A stretch of DNA of 64,000 nt from Sphingobacterium multivorum (GCF_900457465.1 NZ_UAUU01000002.1:1116001-1180000), one strand, 5' to 3'; numbered from the stretch's first letter, positions 38,018 to 47,575 are shown. Translations and numbers: made by a program. Notes: generated by a model not told the origin, from the letters alone.

Positions 38018-39064
38018 ATGGCCCATTCATCCTCTTGTCAATATATTCCAACTGATATCCATGTGCCCGGATTAGCGGCTATACATGCCGAACACTTGAG
38101 CTTTTCCTTTCATGAGAACAATATGCAGTTTGCTGTTGAAAATAGTTCTTTCGATATCGACGAAGGAAAAATAACAGCGATCATTGGTGAATCTGGTAGT
38201 GGAAAAAGCACCTTGCTTAGACTTATATACGGTCTTTTGGAACCAACTGGTGGCATTGTGCGCTATAAAGGTTGGCAGGTCCCGACACGCAAGGACAAGC
38301 TGATCCCCGGACATGATGCCATGAAATTAGTCTCGCAAGGCTTTGACGATTTGAATACGTATGCCAATGTTTGGGATAATGTTGCTTCCCAATTGCCAAA
38401 CACAGATATCAAACGCAAGCAGGACAAAACTGCGGAAATATTACAACGTCTACGGATCGATCACCTCGCTAAAAAAAGAGTAGCCGACATCAGTGGCGGA
38501 GAAAAACAACGCGTAGCAATCTGTCGTGCATTGATCAACGAGCCTGAAGTCTTACTCATGGACGAACCATTCAATCAGGTCGACGCCTCTTTTAGGGATA
38601 CCTTACAACAGGACATCAAGGATATTGTTAAAGAAACCGGGCTAACCGTCATTTTAGTTTCACACGATCCGACGGAAGTACTTGCCCTGGCAGATAATCT
38701 TATTGTGATGAAATCTGGCAAAATCCTGGATCAAAACAACCCACATGTGCTGTACAGCAATCCATCGCACCCTTATACTGCCCAATTATTGGCAAAAAGC
38801 AATATATTACAGGTTGAGCAAGCTCAAAATTTAGGCATAGCAAGCGAAAAACCAATCGCGATACATCAAGAATGGATCTCAATCAGTCCTGCCGAGCAGT
38901 CTACTTTTTTTGTGAAAGATGTCCGATTCAGAGGTTTTTATTATGAAATCGTCGTCAGCAATAATGAGATTAACTTACATGCGATTATTACATCGCAAAT
39001 AATTCCACAAAAACAACAGGCTGTTGACCTAACAATATCCCACTGGATCTCTTTTAACCATTAA
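38018..39064 (+). CDS. ABC transporter ATP-binding protein (PotA/FbpC-like)
   Basis: 348 residues. Walker A GESGSGKST, Q-loop LVSQGFDDL, signature ISGGEKQRVAICRAL, Walker B VLLMDEPFNQVD and H-loop ILVSHDPTE, then a C-terminal TOBE-like extension of about 95 residues. That length is typical of importers of spermidine, iron or sulfate type, but no permease or binding protein is nearby, so the substrate is unknown. Follows tsaE by 24 bases. Confidence 0.8.
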   Translation: MAHSSSCQYIPTDIHVPGLAAIHAEHLSFSFHENNMQFAVENSSFDIDEGKITAIIGESGSGKSTLLRLIYGLLEPTGGIVRYKGWQVPTRKDKLIPGHDAMKLVSQGFDDLNTYANVWDNVASQLPNTDIKRKQDKTAEILQRLRIDHLAKKRVADISGGEKQRVAICRALINEPEVLLMDEPFNQVDASFRDTLQQDIKDIVKETGLTVILVSHDPTEVLALADNLIVMKSGKILDQNNPHVLYSNPSHPYTAQLLAKSNILQVEQAQNLGIASEKPIAIHQEWISISPAEQSTFFVKDVRFRGFYYEIVVSNNEINLHAIITSQIIPQKQQAVDLTISHWISFNH

Positions 39065-39073
39065 TTGCATAGC

Positions 39074-39925
39074 TTAGTCTTGTGTATCAAGCCAAGATAA
39101 AAATGCGTCAAACCATAACTTATCCGAAGTTTTGTTAATTAATCCAAAACCGTGTCCCCCTTGCTCAAAGGTATAAAGCTTGCTGGGTACTTTTGACTTG
39201 TCCAGAGCAGCAATCATTCTATAACTGTTTTCTATCGGTACAGCTGTATCGTCTTTGGCATGTACAAAGAAAACCGGACAAACTTCAGGAGATACCTGCA
39301 AATTGGAAGAAAAAAGATTGATTTGGTCTTCTGAAGGGTTTTCTCCGATGAGATTTATACGCGAACCTTTGTGTGTGATATCATTTTGCATAGAGATTAC
39401 AGGATAAATTAATCCAGCAAAATCAGGTCTTAGGGATACATGTGAAGGATTCACTATATAGTCTTTCTTAAACTTCGTTATTAAAGTGGAAGCCAAATGT
39501 CCGCCTGCGGAAAATCCGATAACCCCCACCTTTCGAAGTCCGGGGTGCAGGGTTCTGATCAATTGCATTGCCCGCTGCGCGTCCTGAAGAGGCCCTATAG
39601 ATTTGTCACGCATGATATTCGGCGAAGGCAATCGATATTGCAAAACATATGCCGAATACCCATTTTTCACCAACTCTTTAGCAACGGCATGTCCCTCATG
39701 ATCCATTGCGATATGAGCATACCCGCCCCCAGGAATAACCAGTACGGCGATATTTTTATCGACACTTTTATCTGCTGTATAGGCAAATAGCTTGGGGACG
39801 TTCTTTTCTAAATTTACCTGCTCTTTATCAGTCGCATTTGGAATAGAATCTGCATAAAGGTTGATTGCCTCCTGCGCTTTAACAAGCGAGATCAAGGAAC
39901 ATAAAATCATAAAAACTTTTTTCAT
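39074..39925 (-). CDS. Secreted alpha/beta hydrolase (acetyl esterase-like)
   Basis: 283 residues with a signal peptide (MKKVFMILCSLISLVKAQ). Oxyanion-hole motif VIPGGGYAHIAMDHEGH, nucleophile Ser in GFSAGGHLAST, catalytic Asp in HAKDDTAVPIENS and His in EQGGHGFGL. It belongs to the BD-FAE/acetylxylan-esterase group often used in glycan deacetylation. It stands alone, convergent with the ABC gene. Confidence 0.85.
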   Translation of the reverse strand: MKKVFMILCSLISLVKAQEAINLYADSIPNATDKEQVNLEKNVPKLFAYTADKSVDKNIAVLVIPGGGYAHIAMDHEGHAVAKELVKNGYSAYVLQYRLPSPNIMRDKSIGPLQDAQRAMQLIRTLHPGLRKVGVIGFSAGGHLASTLITKFKKDYIVNPSHVSLRPDFAGLIYPVISMQNDITHKGSRINLIGENPSEDQINLFSSNLQVSPEVCPVFFVHAKDDTAVPIENSYRMIAALDKSKVPSKLYTFEQGGHGFGLINKTSDKLWFDAFLSWLDTQD

Positions 39926-40037
39926 TTAAATAACATTTAAAAAAGATCGCAAAATTATATTTACTAGAAATATCCTTCCATTTTACATGCAACATCTGCA
40001 TGGAGTAGATCAAGAAGCAGCTGGATACGCTTAGAAT

Positions 40038-41249
40038 TTATAACGAAGAGACGACTAATAAATCTAAATCCTTTGCTGTCATATTAAACCTGGAGGCCAT
40101 ATCTATATTCGTCAGATTACCTTGATACAAATAAATGGAACTTCGAATACCAGGGTTCTTCCAAATGGCATTTTTCAATCCCCCGAGTTCAGCAAAATCG
40201 AGTAAAATCGAAGTGAAGATATTGCTCATGGCATAGGTGGCTGTTCGCGCTACCCGAGACGCTATATTAGGAACACAATAGTGAATAACATCAAATTTCC
40301 GAAAGACAGGTTTATCGTGAGAGGTCACCTCCGAAGTTTCAAAATTGCCCCCTTGATCAATGCTTACATCTATAATAACGGAATTGGGTTTCATTTTAGA
40401 AACGGTCTCTTCCGAAATCACGCAAGCGGAACGTCCATTAAGCGCTCGTAAAGCACCGATAACAACGTCTGAACTGATCACGGCTTTGTTTAAAATAATA
40501 GGTTGTATAACAGATGTAAACACACGACTACCCAGGTTATTTTGTAGGCGTCTAAGTTTATAAATCGAATTATCAAATACTTTTACCTCTGCTCCTAGCG
40601 CCAAAGCCGTCCGAGCAGCTTGTTCACCAACGGTCCCTGCGCCGATAATAACAACTTCGGTCGAGGCTACCCCGGTAACGCCGCCGAGCATCAGTCCCTT
40701 GCCTCCAAATGCATTGCTCAGATACTCTCCAGCAATTAAAGTTGCCGTCGCCCCTACGATTTCACTCATAGCACGAACCACAGCTAGGCAACCGCCCTCA
40801 TCTCTTAAATATTCGTAAGAAATTGCGGTAATTTTTTTATGCATTAATGCCTTTAAGACATCCAAGTTCATAAGCGAAGGTTGCTGAGAAGATAATAAAA
40901 GCTGTCTTTCTTTCATCAGCTTGACTTCACTAATTACAGGGCTGCCAACCTTGATGATCAGATCCGCTTGGTACACTTCTTCTCTTGAAGATACAATACG
41001 GGCTCCCTGCTCACTATAATGGTGATCCAAAAAATTGGCTCCTGCTCCTGCTCCCGTCTCAATGATTACTTCGTGCCCATTTTCTACCAATAATGCAACC
41101 GCTAATGGTGTCAGGCAAATTCGCTTTTCCTGAAGCGAGATTTCTTTTGGAATGCCAATAAATAAACTTTTTGCATTCTTTTTCTTCTCAAACAGCATCT
41201 CTTTTGGAGAAATCATAGCCTGACTCGCAAGCTTTCCTAACTCATTCAT
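40038..41249 (-). CDS. Alanine dehydrogenase
   Basis: 403 residues. N-terminal substrate domain with FIGIPKEISLQEKRICLTP, Rossmann segment VVIIGAGTVGEQAARTAL, and the C-terminal hinge block HYCVPNIASRVARTATYAMSN. Reversibly converts alanine to pyruvate and ammonia with NAD. About 30 residues longer at the N-terminus than the classical 370-residue enzyme. The IASRV part of the hinge departs from the usual IPGAV, so mild functional divergence is possible. Confidence 0.88.
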   Translation of the reverse strand: MNELGKLASQAMISPKEMLFEKKKNAKSLFIGIPKEISLQEKRICLTPLAVALLVENGHEVIIETGAGAGANFLDHHYSEQGARIVSSREEVYQADLIIKVGSPVISEVKLMKERQLLLSSQQPSLMNLDVLKALMHKKITAISYEYLRDEGGCLAVVRAMSEIVGATATLIAGEYLSNAFGGKGLMLGGVTGVASTEVVIIGAGTVGEQAARTALALGAEVKVFDNSIYKLRRLQNNLGSRVFTSVIQPIILNKAVISSDVVIGALRALNGRSACVISEETVSKMKPNSVIIDVSIDQGGNFETSEVTSHDKPVFRKFDVIHYCVPNIASRVARTATYAMSNIFTSILLDFAELGGLKNAIWKNPGIRSSIYLYQGNLTNIDMASRFNMTAKDLDLLVVSSL

Positions 41250-41328
41250 CTTGTAAAATTGATCGTTAGCTAAAATTACAATAAATAATCAATCTTATCA
41301 AACGAAGATAAATTTGGTTTGGCACAGC

Positions 41329-41358
41329 TTTGGAATGAAACAAATTTATCTACATTTG
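41329..41358 (+). promoter_or_regulatory. Promoter TTTG-N18-TACATTTG
   Basis: -33 TTTG at 41329-41332 and -7 TACATTTG at 41351-41358, one of the best Bacteroidota promoter matches in the window, 25 bases before the ATG at 41384. Confidence 0.65.
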
Positions 41359-41383
41359 TCTTAAATTAATCAGATATAATACC

Positions 41384-43309
41384 ATGCTCAGTAAAGTCAA
41401 TATAGTGCCACGGTGGATCATTTTTTTATTGGACATCTTTAGTGTATCCGTCGCTTATCTCCTCGCAAATGTCATTTATTATGATTTTAATTTCGATTTT
41501 TTACTCGATATTGATTTTAGCATTCGTTACATTTTATTTATCGGTGTATGTTCTTTGTCGTTCTATCTCTTTAAAATGTATACTGGGATCGTGCGTTACA
41601 CAAGCGCCATCGATTCCATACGTATATTATCAACGATAACATTCAGTGTGTTTGTTCTCCTCGTTATAAAACTAGTTATCCAAGCAAATGAAATCGAGCG
41701 CAACATTCCAACGGCACTCATTATCTTCTTTGCCCTATTCTCCTTCCTTATTTTAACTGTATATAGAACAATTATTAAGATTTTCTTTCTATACACCAAA
41801 AAAGTCAACGGTTCCAGAAAAAAAACACTGATCTACGGAGCTGGTGATTTGGGGATTGCTGTAAAAAGAACCTTAGACCATGATGTACGTTCCAAAAATG
41901 CTATTGTAGGATTCTTGGATGATAATGATCAAAAAATCAACAAAGTAATTGATGGAACCAAAATTTACTCTTCTCAAAAGTTTAGCCACCTCATCAACAC
42001 ACTAAATATTGAAGAGGTCATCATCGCGTCACACAACATCCCTTCGGACCGCAAAAATGAAATAACAGATGTCGCGCTCGAAAAAAACGTCAATATTTTA
42101 ACACTTCCGCCCGTTAAAAAGATCATGAATGGCGACCTTAACCCCAATCAGATTCAGAAAATAAAAATTGAAGATTTGTTGGAAAGGGAGCCGATCAAGA
42201 TTAACGACGACCACATCTTAAGCCAGACGAAGGGCAAAAGAATCCTTGTTACTGGAGCAGCCGGTTCTATCGGAAGTGAAATTGCAACCCAATTGGGAAG
42301 ATACGAGCCCCAGATGATTATTCTTTGTGACCAAGCAGAGTCCCCCTTACATAATCTCCAGCTTGACCTTCAAGATGAATTCCCAAATCAAGTCTATCAT
42401 ACTTATATAGCAGACGTCCGAAGTACAAAAAGGATGCAATTGCTTTTTGACACGTTCAAGCCGCACTATGTTTATCATGCGGCAGCATACAAACATGTGC
42501 CAATGATGGAAAACCATCCTTTGGAAGCGGTACAGACCAATGTTATGGGAACAAAGAATTTGGCGGATTTAGCCGTAGAATTTCAGGTTGAAAAATTTGT
42601 CTTTGTCTCTACCGATAAAGCTGTAAATCCCACGAATATCATGGGGGCGACAAAACGTATCGCAGAAATCTATGTACAATCGTTAAACAATCATTTGGAA
42701 AATACATTGGGGGCAAGTGTTCACACCAAATTTATAACAACACGCTTTGGCAATGTCTTAGGCTCCAATGGATCTGTTATCCCCCGATTCAGGGACCAGA
42801 TTCAGAAAGGTGGCCCTGTAACCGTTACTCATCCAGAAATTACACGGTATTTTATGACCATTCCCGAAGCATGCCGACTAGTCCTTGAAGCTGGAACAAT
42901 GGGACAAGGTGGCGAAATTTTTGTCTTTGATATGGGTAAATCTGTAAAAATAGTAGAGCTAGCTAAAAAAATGATTCGCCTTTCGGGATTTAAACCGAAT
43001 GAAGATATTGAAATAAAATTCACGGGATTAAGGCCTGGTGAAAAACTATATGAGGAATTACTAAATGATTTAGAGAATACCTTACCGACGCACCACGAGA
43101 AAATCATGATCGCCAAAGTCAGAGAAAATAATTATGATAGGGTGTGTATGAAAATCGGAGAATTGCAACAGCGTTTAGCGACGCAGAACAAAAACGAAGT
43201 TGTCTATCAAATGAAAATTATTGTACCTGAATTCAAAAGTAAAAACTCCATCTACGAACAGCTAGATAAGGAAATTGAACTATCGAATGAGTCGGAAAAC
43301 CAAAGTTAA
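41384..43309 (+). CDS. Membrane-bound nucleotide-sugar 4,6-dehydratase (WbpM/PglF/CapD family)
   Basis: 641 residues. Four N-terminal transmembrane helices (about 10-130), a CoA-binding-like Rossmann domain (about 145-260, YGAGDLGIAVKRTLD), and a catalytic SDR domain with GAAGSIGSEIATQLG, FVSTDKAVNPTNIMGATKR and TRFGNVLGSNGSVIPRF. Predicted to make UDP-4-keto-6-deoxy-sugars for capsule, O-antigen or glycoprotein sugars. It stands apart from a glycosyltransferase cluster. Confidence 0.9.
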   Translation: MLSKVNIVPRWIIFLLDIFSVSVAYLLANVIYYDFNFDFLLDIDFSIRYILFIGVCSLSFYLFKMYTGIVRYTSAIDSIRILSTITFSVFVLLVIKLVIQANEIERNIPTALIIFFALFSFLILTVYRTIIKIFFLYTKKVNGSRKKTLIYGAGDLGIAVKRTLDHDVRSKNAIVGFLDDNDQKINKVIDGTKIYSSQKFSHLINTLNIEEVIIASHNIPSDRKNEITDVALEKNVNILTLPPVKKIMNGDLNPNQIQKIKIEDLLEREPIKINDDHILSQTKGKRILVTGAAGSIGSEIATQLGRYEPQMIILCDQAESPLHNLQLDLQDEFPNQVYHTYIADVRSTKRMQLLFDTFKPHYVYHAAAYKHVPMMENHPLEAVQTNVMGTKNLADLAVEFQVEKFVFVSTDKAVNPTNIMGATKRIAEIYVQSLNNHLENTLGASVHTKFITTRFGNVLGSNGSVIPRFRDQIQKGGPVTVTHPEITRYFMTIPEACRLVLEAGTMGQGGEIFVFDMGKSVKIVELAKKMIRLSGFKPNEDIEIKFTGLRPGEKLYEELLNDLENTLPTHHEKIMIAKVRENNYDRVCMKIGELQQRLATQNKNEVVYQMKIIVPEFKSKNSIYEQLDKEIELSNESENQS

Positions 43310-43332
43310 TTCACGTTAAAATTTGCAAAACA

Positions 43333-43363
43333 CTTGCAAATTTGCTCGAAAAGTGTATTTTTG
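43333..43363 (+). promoter_or_regulatory. Promoter CTTG-N19-TATTTTTG
   Basis: -33-like CTTG at 43333-43336 and -7 TATTTTTG at 43356-43363 with the consensus 19-base spacer, 24 bases before the TPR gene ATG. Confidence 0.55.
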
Positions 43364-43387
43364 CAATCCATATTTTACTGATTAGTA

Positions 43388-44059
43388 ATGTCTAAAAACA
43401 CAAATAATACAAATCAAGGTTTCAAACCTTCAAAAGGATCTTTTTTTCAAGATAACCAAAAAAGTGTCGTGTTCATTTTAGGTGGTATCGTTGTATTGAT
43501 CTTACTTTATTTTGGTTATCAAAAGCTTTATCTGGATCCAAGAGCAGAAGAAGCTTCGAATCGTATGTACAAAGCAGAACAGCTTGCTACAATTGATTCG
43601 TTACAAAGCAAAGCAATCATGGGCGATGGTGCATTTCTTGGATTTAAACAAATTGCGGACGAATATTCCAATACAAAATCCGCAAATATTGCAAACGCAT
43701 ATTTAGGAGGTTTGTATTTGCGTCAAGGTAAATTCGATGAAGCTGCAAAAGCGCTTGAAAAATATGCTCCGACAGGAAGTCAAATTCTAGATCCACTCGT
43801 AATTGGTTTAACAGGTGATGCTTATTCAGAATTAAAAGACTACAAAAAAGCTGCAGACTACTATAAGCAGGCTTCTGAAAAATCAAGCAACTCGTATACA
43901 ACTCCACTCTTTTTGAAAAAACTAGGACTTGTATATGAAGCCCAAAATGACTACAAAAGTGCAGAGACAGCTTACAAAAAGATTAAAACAGATTTTCCGG
44001 AGAGCCAAGAAGCTTCAACAATTGATGGTTTATTAGGCCGTGTACAAGCACATTTATAA
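43388..44059 (+). CDS. Membrane-anchored TPR protein (YfgM-like)
   Basis: 223 residues. One transmembrane helix (VVFILGGIVVLILLYFGYQ, about 28-46) then a periplasmic region with three to four TPR-like repeats (SANIANAYLGGLYLRQGKFDEAA, GLTGDAYSELKDYKKAADYY, LGLVYEAQNDYKSAETAYKK). The layout resembles YfgM/CpoB-type helpers of envelope assembly. The gene is followed by a strong terminator. Confidence 0.78.
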   Translation: MSKNTNNTNQGFKPSKGSFFQDNQKSVVFILGGIVVLILLYFGYQKLYLDPRAEEASNRMYKAEQLATIDSLQSKAIMGDGAFLGFKQIADEYSNTKSANIANAYLGGLYLRQGKFDEAAKALEKYAPTGSQILDPLVIGLTGDAYSELKDYKKAADYYKQASEKSSNSYTTPLFLKKLGLVYEAQNDYKSAETAYKKIKTDFPESQEASTIDGLLGRVQAHL

Positions 44060-44082
44060 TAGAATAATTATAAAAATATACT

Positions 44083-44113
44083 AAAAAGAGGCTATTTGAT
44101 AGCCTCTTTTTTT
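44083..44113 (+). terminator. Intrinsic terminator after TPR gene
   Basis: AAAAAGAGGCTA pairs with TAGCCTCTTTTT around TTTGA, with further T on the right; nearly bidirectional. Confidence 0.9.
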
Positions 44114-44139
44114 GTGACCATCTAAAATCACTATCTTTG
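44111..44139 (+). promoter_or_regulatory. Promoter TTTG-N17-TATCTTTG for ribH
   Basis: -33 TTTG at 44111-44114 lies in the T-tail of the preceding terminator; -7 TATCTTTG at 44132-44139 is 8 bases before the ribH ATG, so the leader would be very short. Confidence 0.55.
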
Positions 44140-44147
44140 TTCCTATT

Positions 44148-44636
44148 ATGGCAAGTAGCATTAAAAATTTATCCGACTTTTCGCATATTCAGGTTGCGGA
44201 TGCAAGTCCATTCAAATTTGCAATCGTTGTTGCACAATGGAATGCAGAAATCACAGGTGCATTATTGAATGGTGCAATTACAGGCTTAGAGAAGCATGGC
44301 GCTCAAGAAAAAAATATCCAAGTCATCGAGGTTCCTGGAAGTTTCGAATTAATTTCGGGAGCAGATCTTGTGTTCAGAAACCAGAATTTTGATGCTGTTA
44401 TTTGTTTAGGCTGCGTCATTCAGGGTGAGACGAGACACTTTGATTTTATCTGCGATGCAGTTGCAAATGGCATTGCCAATGTAGGGCTCAAATACAATAA
44501 ACCGGCCATTTTTGGTGTATTAACTACTGATAACCTTCAGCAAGCATTGGATCGTGCTGGTGGAAAACATGGCAACAAAGGTGAAGAAGCTGCTATTACA
44601 GCAATACAAATGGCTCATATTGCCAAAAAATTCTAG
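44148..44636 (+). CDS. ribH: 6,7-dimethyl-8-ribityllumazine synthase
   Basis: 162 residues. Penultimate step of riboflavin synthesis. Family blocks: IVVAQWNAEITGALLNGA, VIEVPGSFELISGADLV, CLGCVIQGETRHFDFICDAV (with the catalytic His) and FGVLTTDNLQQALDRAGGKHGNKGEEAA. No other rib gene is nearby and no FMN riboswitch is visible upstream. Confidence 0.95.
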   Translation: MASSIKNLSDFSHIQVADASPFKFAIVVAQWNAEITGALLNGAITGLEKHGAQEKNIQVIEVPGSFELISGADLVFRNQNFDAVICLGCVIQGETRHFDFICDAVANGIANVGLKYNKPAIFGVLTTDNLQQALDRAGGKHGNKGEEAAITAIQMAHIAKKF

Positions 44637-44923
44637 TTTGGTATTAATTTTGCCTACCATTCAATGATGAAAAGTATTACTGAGCACAGCTTATTACTCA
44701 GTTACTTATATTTTATACAAATCGATTAATAACATATTCAGTTATCTTATTAATCGATTTTTATTTTTTCACTGGAATAAATTGTTATTGAATTGTTTTG
44801 ATTGTATTGTAAATCAGATGTACAACAATCGATAGTTTTATAGACAATGACGCAATGATGAAGTTTATCCCGATCAATTTTGATACGGCTTACTTGATGA
44901 TTGTTTCTTAAAAAAATAGGATT
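44637..44923. other. Intergenic region after ribH
   Basis: 287 AT-rich bases holding the ribH terminator and no gene I can support. A promoter for the following gene is not clear. Confidence 0.5.
44719..44767 (+). terminator. AT-rich intrinsic terminator of ribH
   Basis: A perfect 14-bp stem AAATCGATTAATAA / TTATTAATCGATTT with a 14-base loop, followed by TTATTTTT. Confidence 0.8.
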
Positions 44924-45665
44924 ATGAAAACATTATCGAATGTACTCTTGGTCGTTATGCTGACGTTATTCTGTCAGCTGGATCTAGTGGCGCAAGACGA
45001 TAGTCTAAACAAGCAGATTTGGCAAAGTATTGGTGGCCAGGAAAAATGGGATTCTTTGCAATATTTGGCATTCTCAGCAAAGGGAAATACCATCTCCGAC
45101 CAATTGTCAAAAGAAGAGCGAAAATTCTTGTTCAATCGCAGCACCGGAGCATGTCGATTTGACGGCTATAGCGCCACAGATCAGGTGACCTATCTGTTTA
45201 ATTTTAAGAATCCAGGGGCCGATAAACTCTTTATTGAAGGGAATATAGCTGGAGATGGGCCAGAGCTAAAAAAGTCAATTAAAAACCAGCTATTTTCGGA
45301 TCTCAATCTACTACTTTTACCCACCTTGATCGGACAGAAGAATGTGCAGCTAAAAAGTCAGAAGGAAAGTTTCAGCGCTGGACAAAAATTAACGATAGCA
45401 AACTATCAGCTCGTCAGGCCCTATCTTTGGTTCAAAGATGGATGGTTTGCTTTACATTGATCAAAATACCGGTGAGATTGTACGTTACGAATACACAGAT
45501 AAGGGCGAAAAAAACACTTATGAAGTGAGCAAATATAAGGAGATTGGCGATGGTATACGTTTACCTAGTTTCTTCAATTCGACAAGCAATGACCAAAAGA
45601 GTTGTATATTCTCCGCTATTTCGTCTTTTGTACAAGTAGAACAGAAAAATTTACAGAACTATAAT
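44924..45665 (+). pseudogene. Secreted LolA-like/DUF6503-like protein, frameshifted by a 4-bp duplication
   Basis: The first frame (44924-45460) has a signal peptide (LLVVMLTLFCQLDLVAQ) and about 160 residues of a beta-rich secreted domain, ending out of frame after LWFKDGWFALH. The continuation lies one frame later (GLLYIDQNTGEIVRYEYTDKG to EQKNLQNYN). The break is a tandem ATGGATGG at 45438-45445: deleting one ATGG restores WFKDGLLYIDQ. The restored frame runs straight into ytxJ without a stop, so the ancestor was either a fusion or lost its stop codon (TAT at 45660-45662 is one change from TAA). The family name is a tentative match. Confidence 0.7.
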
Positions 45666-46004
45666 ATGATTAACTGGATAGAATTAAATACAGAGGAACA
45701 GTTACAGGAGCTTTATCAATCTGATAAAGTTGCAGCCATCTTTAAACATAGCACGACTTGTGGTATCAGCAATATGGCTAAGCGCAGTCTTGAGCGTATG
45801 TCTGCGACGTCAGACCATGATTATGCAATCTATCTTTTAGATCTTTTGCGCTACCGTCCATTATCAAATGAGATTGCCCAACGTTGGAATGTAACACATC
45901 AATCCCCTCAGATACTGATTGTTGAAGGAAAAGAAAGTCTATATGATGCTTCCCATGGCGATATCCAATTTGATGAGATTGAACAATACCTGACGGCAAT
46001 TTAA
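45666..46004 (+). CDS. ytxJ: YtxJ-type monothiol bacilliredoxin
   Basis: 112 residues from the ATG at 45666, the usual family length. FKHSTTCGIS with the redox Cys at residue 32, LLDLLRYRPLSNEIAQRW, VTHQSPQILIVEGKESLYD and ASHGDI match YtxJ/BrxC, a thioredoxin-fold protein proposed to remove bacillithiol from proteins. An in-frame upstream ATG at 45438 exists inside the duplicated ATGGATGG and could give a longer hybrid product. Bacillithiol synthesis is known in several Bacteroidota. Confidence 0.82.
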   Translation: MINWIELNTEEQLQELYQSDKVAAIFKHSTTCGISNMAKRSLERMSATSDHDYAIYLLDLLRYRPLSNEIAQRWNVTHQSPQILIVEGKESLYDASHGDIQFDEIEQYLTAI

Positions 46005-46121
46005 ATAGTATAGGCCGTAATCGCTGTTCAATAAAAAATAGTTAACAAAATTTATCCCAAGGGTTAATATGTTATATTGATCCCTTAGGATATATTATGA
46101 TGATGAAAACAGCTGTGCTGG

Positions 46122-47171
46122 CTATTTATAAATTTCTACTGTTATCTTACCGTCTTTGGTCACGGTACCCCGGTACATCCCGGCAGTATTAAAAGGCATA
46201 GCAACATGTCCATTTTTATCCAGTGCGATCAGGCCGCCATTTCCGCCCATTTCACCAATCCGATCGATCACTTGCCGGCTCGCCTTATCAACATGTTCAC
46301 CTTTGTATTCCATTAAAGCCGACACCGAATATGCAGCCACGGTGCGGATATAATATTCTCCCCATCCAGTACAGGAAACAGCACAGGTATTATTGTTCGC
46401 ATACGTTCCAGCACCAATAATTGGCGAATCTCCGACACGTCCAAACTTCTTGTTTGTCATCCCTCCTGTAGATGTACCGGCGGCCAGGTTACCTGCTTTA
46501 TCCAAAGCAACACAACCAACTGTACCAAATTTAGCATCCTTATTGATGATTCCTAAACGTGAGCTTTGTTTTTGATCGTGATCTAGTTGTGTTTGCGTAC
46601 TGTCCTCCCTGTTCACTTTCTGCAAAGCATCCCAACGTGCTTTAGTCCAAAAATAAGAAGGATCGACGATGGTTAGCCCCACTTTTCTTGCAAATTGTTC
46701 GGCACCTTTCCCCACCATCATAACGTGCTCAGACTGTTCCATCATCGCTTTTGCTGCTGAGATTGGATTTTTGATCGTCGTCACTCCTGCAACTGCGCCC
46801 GCAGCCAAGGATTTACCATCCATAATGGAGGCATCCAGCTCGTTGCGTCCGTCATGTGTAAAAACCGCTCCTTTCCCTGCATTAAACAAAGGTGAGTCTT
46901 CCATCACATGGATAGCCGATTCGACGGCATCCAAACTGGATTTACCTTCTTGCAACTTTTGGTAGCCTATACGAAGTGCTTGCTCTAAGACAATCCGATA
47001 AGCTTGTTCCATCGAATCTGTCATATTCTTTTTCAAGATCGTCCCCGCTCCACCATGGATCGCCAAAACAAATCCGCCCTCTGTCACGTTTACAGATTTT
47101 TTATACGACTTACAGGAGATAGCCAACAGGGCTCCCGCAATTATCACAGCACTTATCTTGAGCTTATTCAT
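46122..47171 (-). CDS. Isoaspartyl peptidase / L-asparaginase (Ntn hydrolase), lipoprotein
   Basis: 349 residues from the ATG at 47171, which starts a lipoprotein signal (ALLAISC lipobox, Cys at about residue 20). FVLAIHGGAGT opens the alpha chain; the autocleavage nucleophile Thr is in KFGTVGCVALD, followed by GTSTGGMTNKKFGRVGDSP and GAGTYANN. Self-cleaves into alpha and beta chains and removes isoaspartyl dipeptides or asparagine amide. The upstream residues of the open frame are not part of the family. Confidence 0.9.
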   Translation of the reverse strand: MNKLKISAVIIAGALLAISCKSYKKSVNVTEGGFVLAIHGGAGTILKKNMTDSMEQAYRIVLEQALRIGYQKLQEGKSSLDAVESAIHVMEDSPLFNAGKGAVFTHDGRNELDASIMDGKSLAAGAVAGVTTIKNPISAAKAMMEQSEHVMMVGKGAEQFARKVGLTIVDPSYFWTKARWDALQKVNREDSTQTQLDHDQKQSSRLGIINKDAKFGTVGCVALDKAGNLAAGTSTGGMTNKKFGRVGDSPIIGAGTYANNNTCAVSCTGWGEYYIRTVAAYSVSALMEYKGEHVDKASRQVIDRIGEMGGNGGLIALDKNGHVAMPFNTAGMYRGTVTKDGKITVEIYK

Positions 47172-47212
47172 CTTCTTTCTCCCACCATTCTGAAGATTGT
47201 AAATCATCTATC

Positions 47213-47575
47213 TCACGACGGTCTTTTTTTCGTAGGACGCCCTGTACCGCGATCGCGTTTTAGGACAGGAGCATGAAATACGGATTTAAACCCTACCGTT
47301 TCTTCTACAGGCGTCTGATCTTCGTAGAATTGAACAGCAGTCTTGGCGTCAACACGACGGTCTAAAAGACCTGTCACCTGCACCACTTTTTTTTCAATTC
47401 CCTTTTGGATATGGTATACATCTCCGATCTTAACTTCATAAGAGGGTTTTATATTTTGGCCTTTGAGTTTTACTCGTCCAGCCTTACAGGCCTCCGTTGC
47501 CAAGGTTCTTGTCTTAAATAAGCGAATTGACCACAAATATTTATCAATTCTCAATTTTTCTGATGTTCCAGCCAT
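47213..47575 (-). CDS. S4-domain RNA-binding protein (Hsp15-like)
   Basis: 120 residues. S4 domain at the N-terminus (LRIDKYLWSIRLFKTRTLA, CKAGRVKLKGQNIKPSYEVK) and a basic tail ending in KRDRGTGRPTKKRPS. In E. coli Hsp15 binds 50S subunits carrying stalled nascent chains. It is upstream of and close to the asparaginase gene on the same strand. Confidence 0.85.
   Translation of the reverse strand: MAGTSEKLRIDKYLWSIRLFKTRTLATEACKAGRVKLKGQNIKPSYEVKIGDVYHIQKGIEKKVVQVTGLLDRRVDAKTAVQFYEDQTPVEETVGFKSVFHAPVLKRDRGTGRPTKKRPS

Noticed and set aside
44640..44923. FMN riboswitch or other structured RNA near ribH
   Set aside because: Only a simple AT-rich terminator hairpin is present downstream of ribH, and the short leader upstream cannot hold an FMN element.
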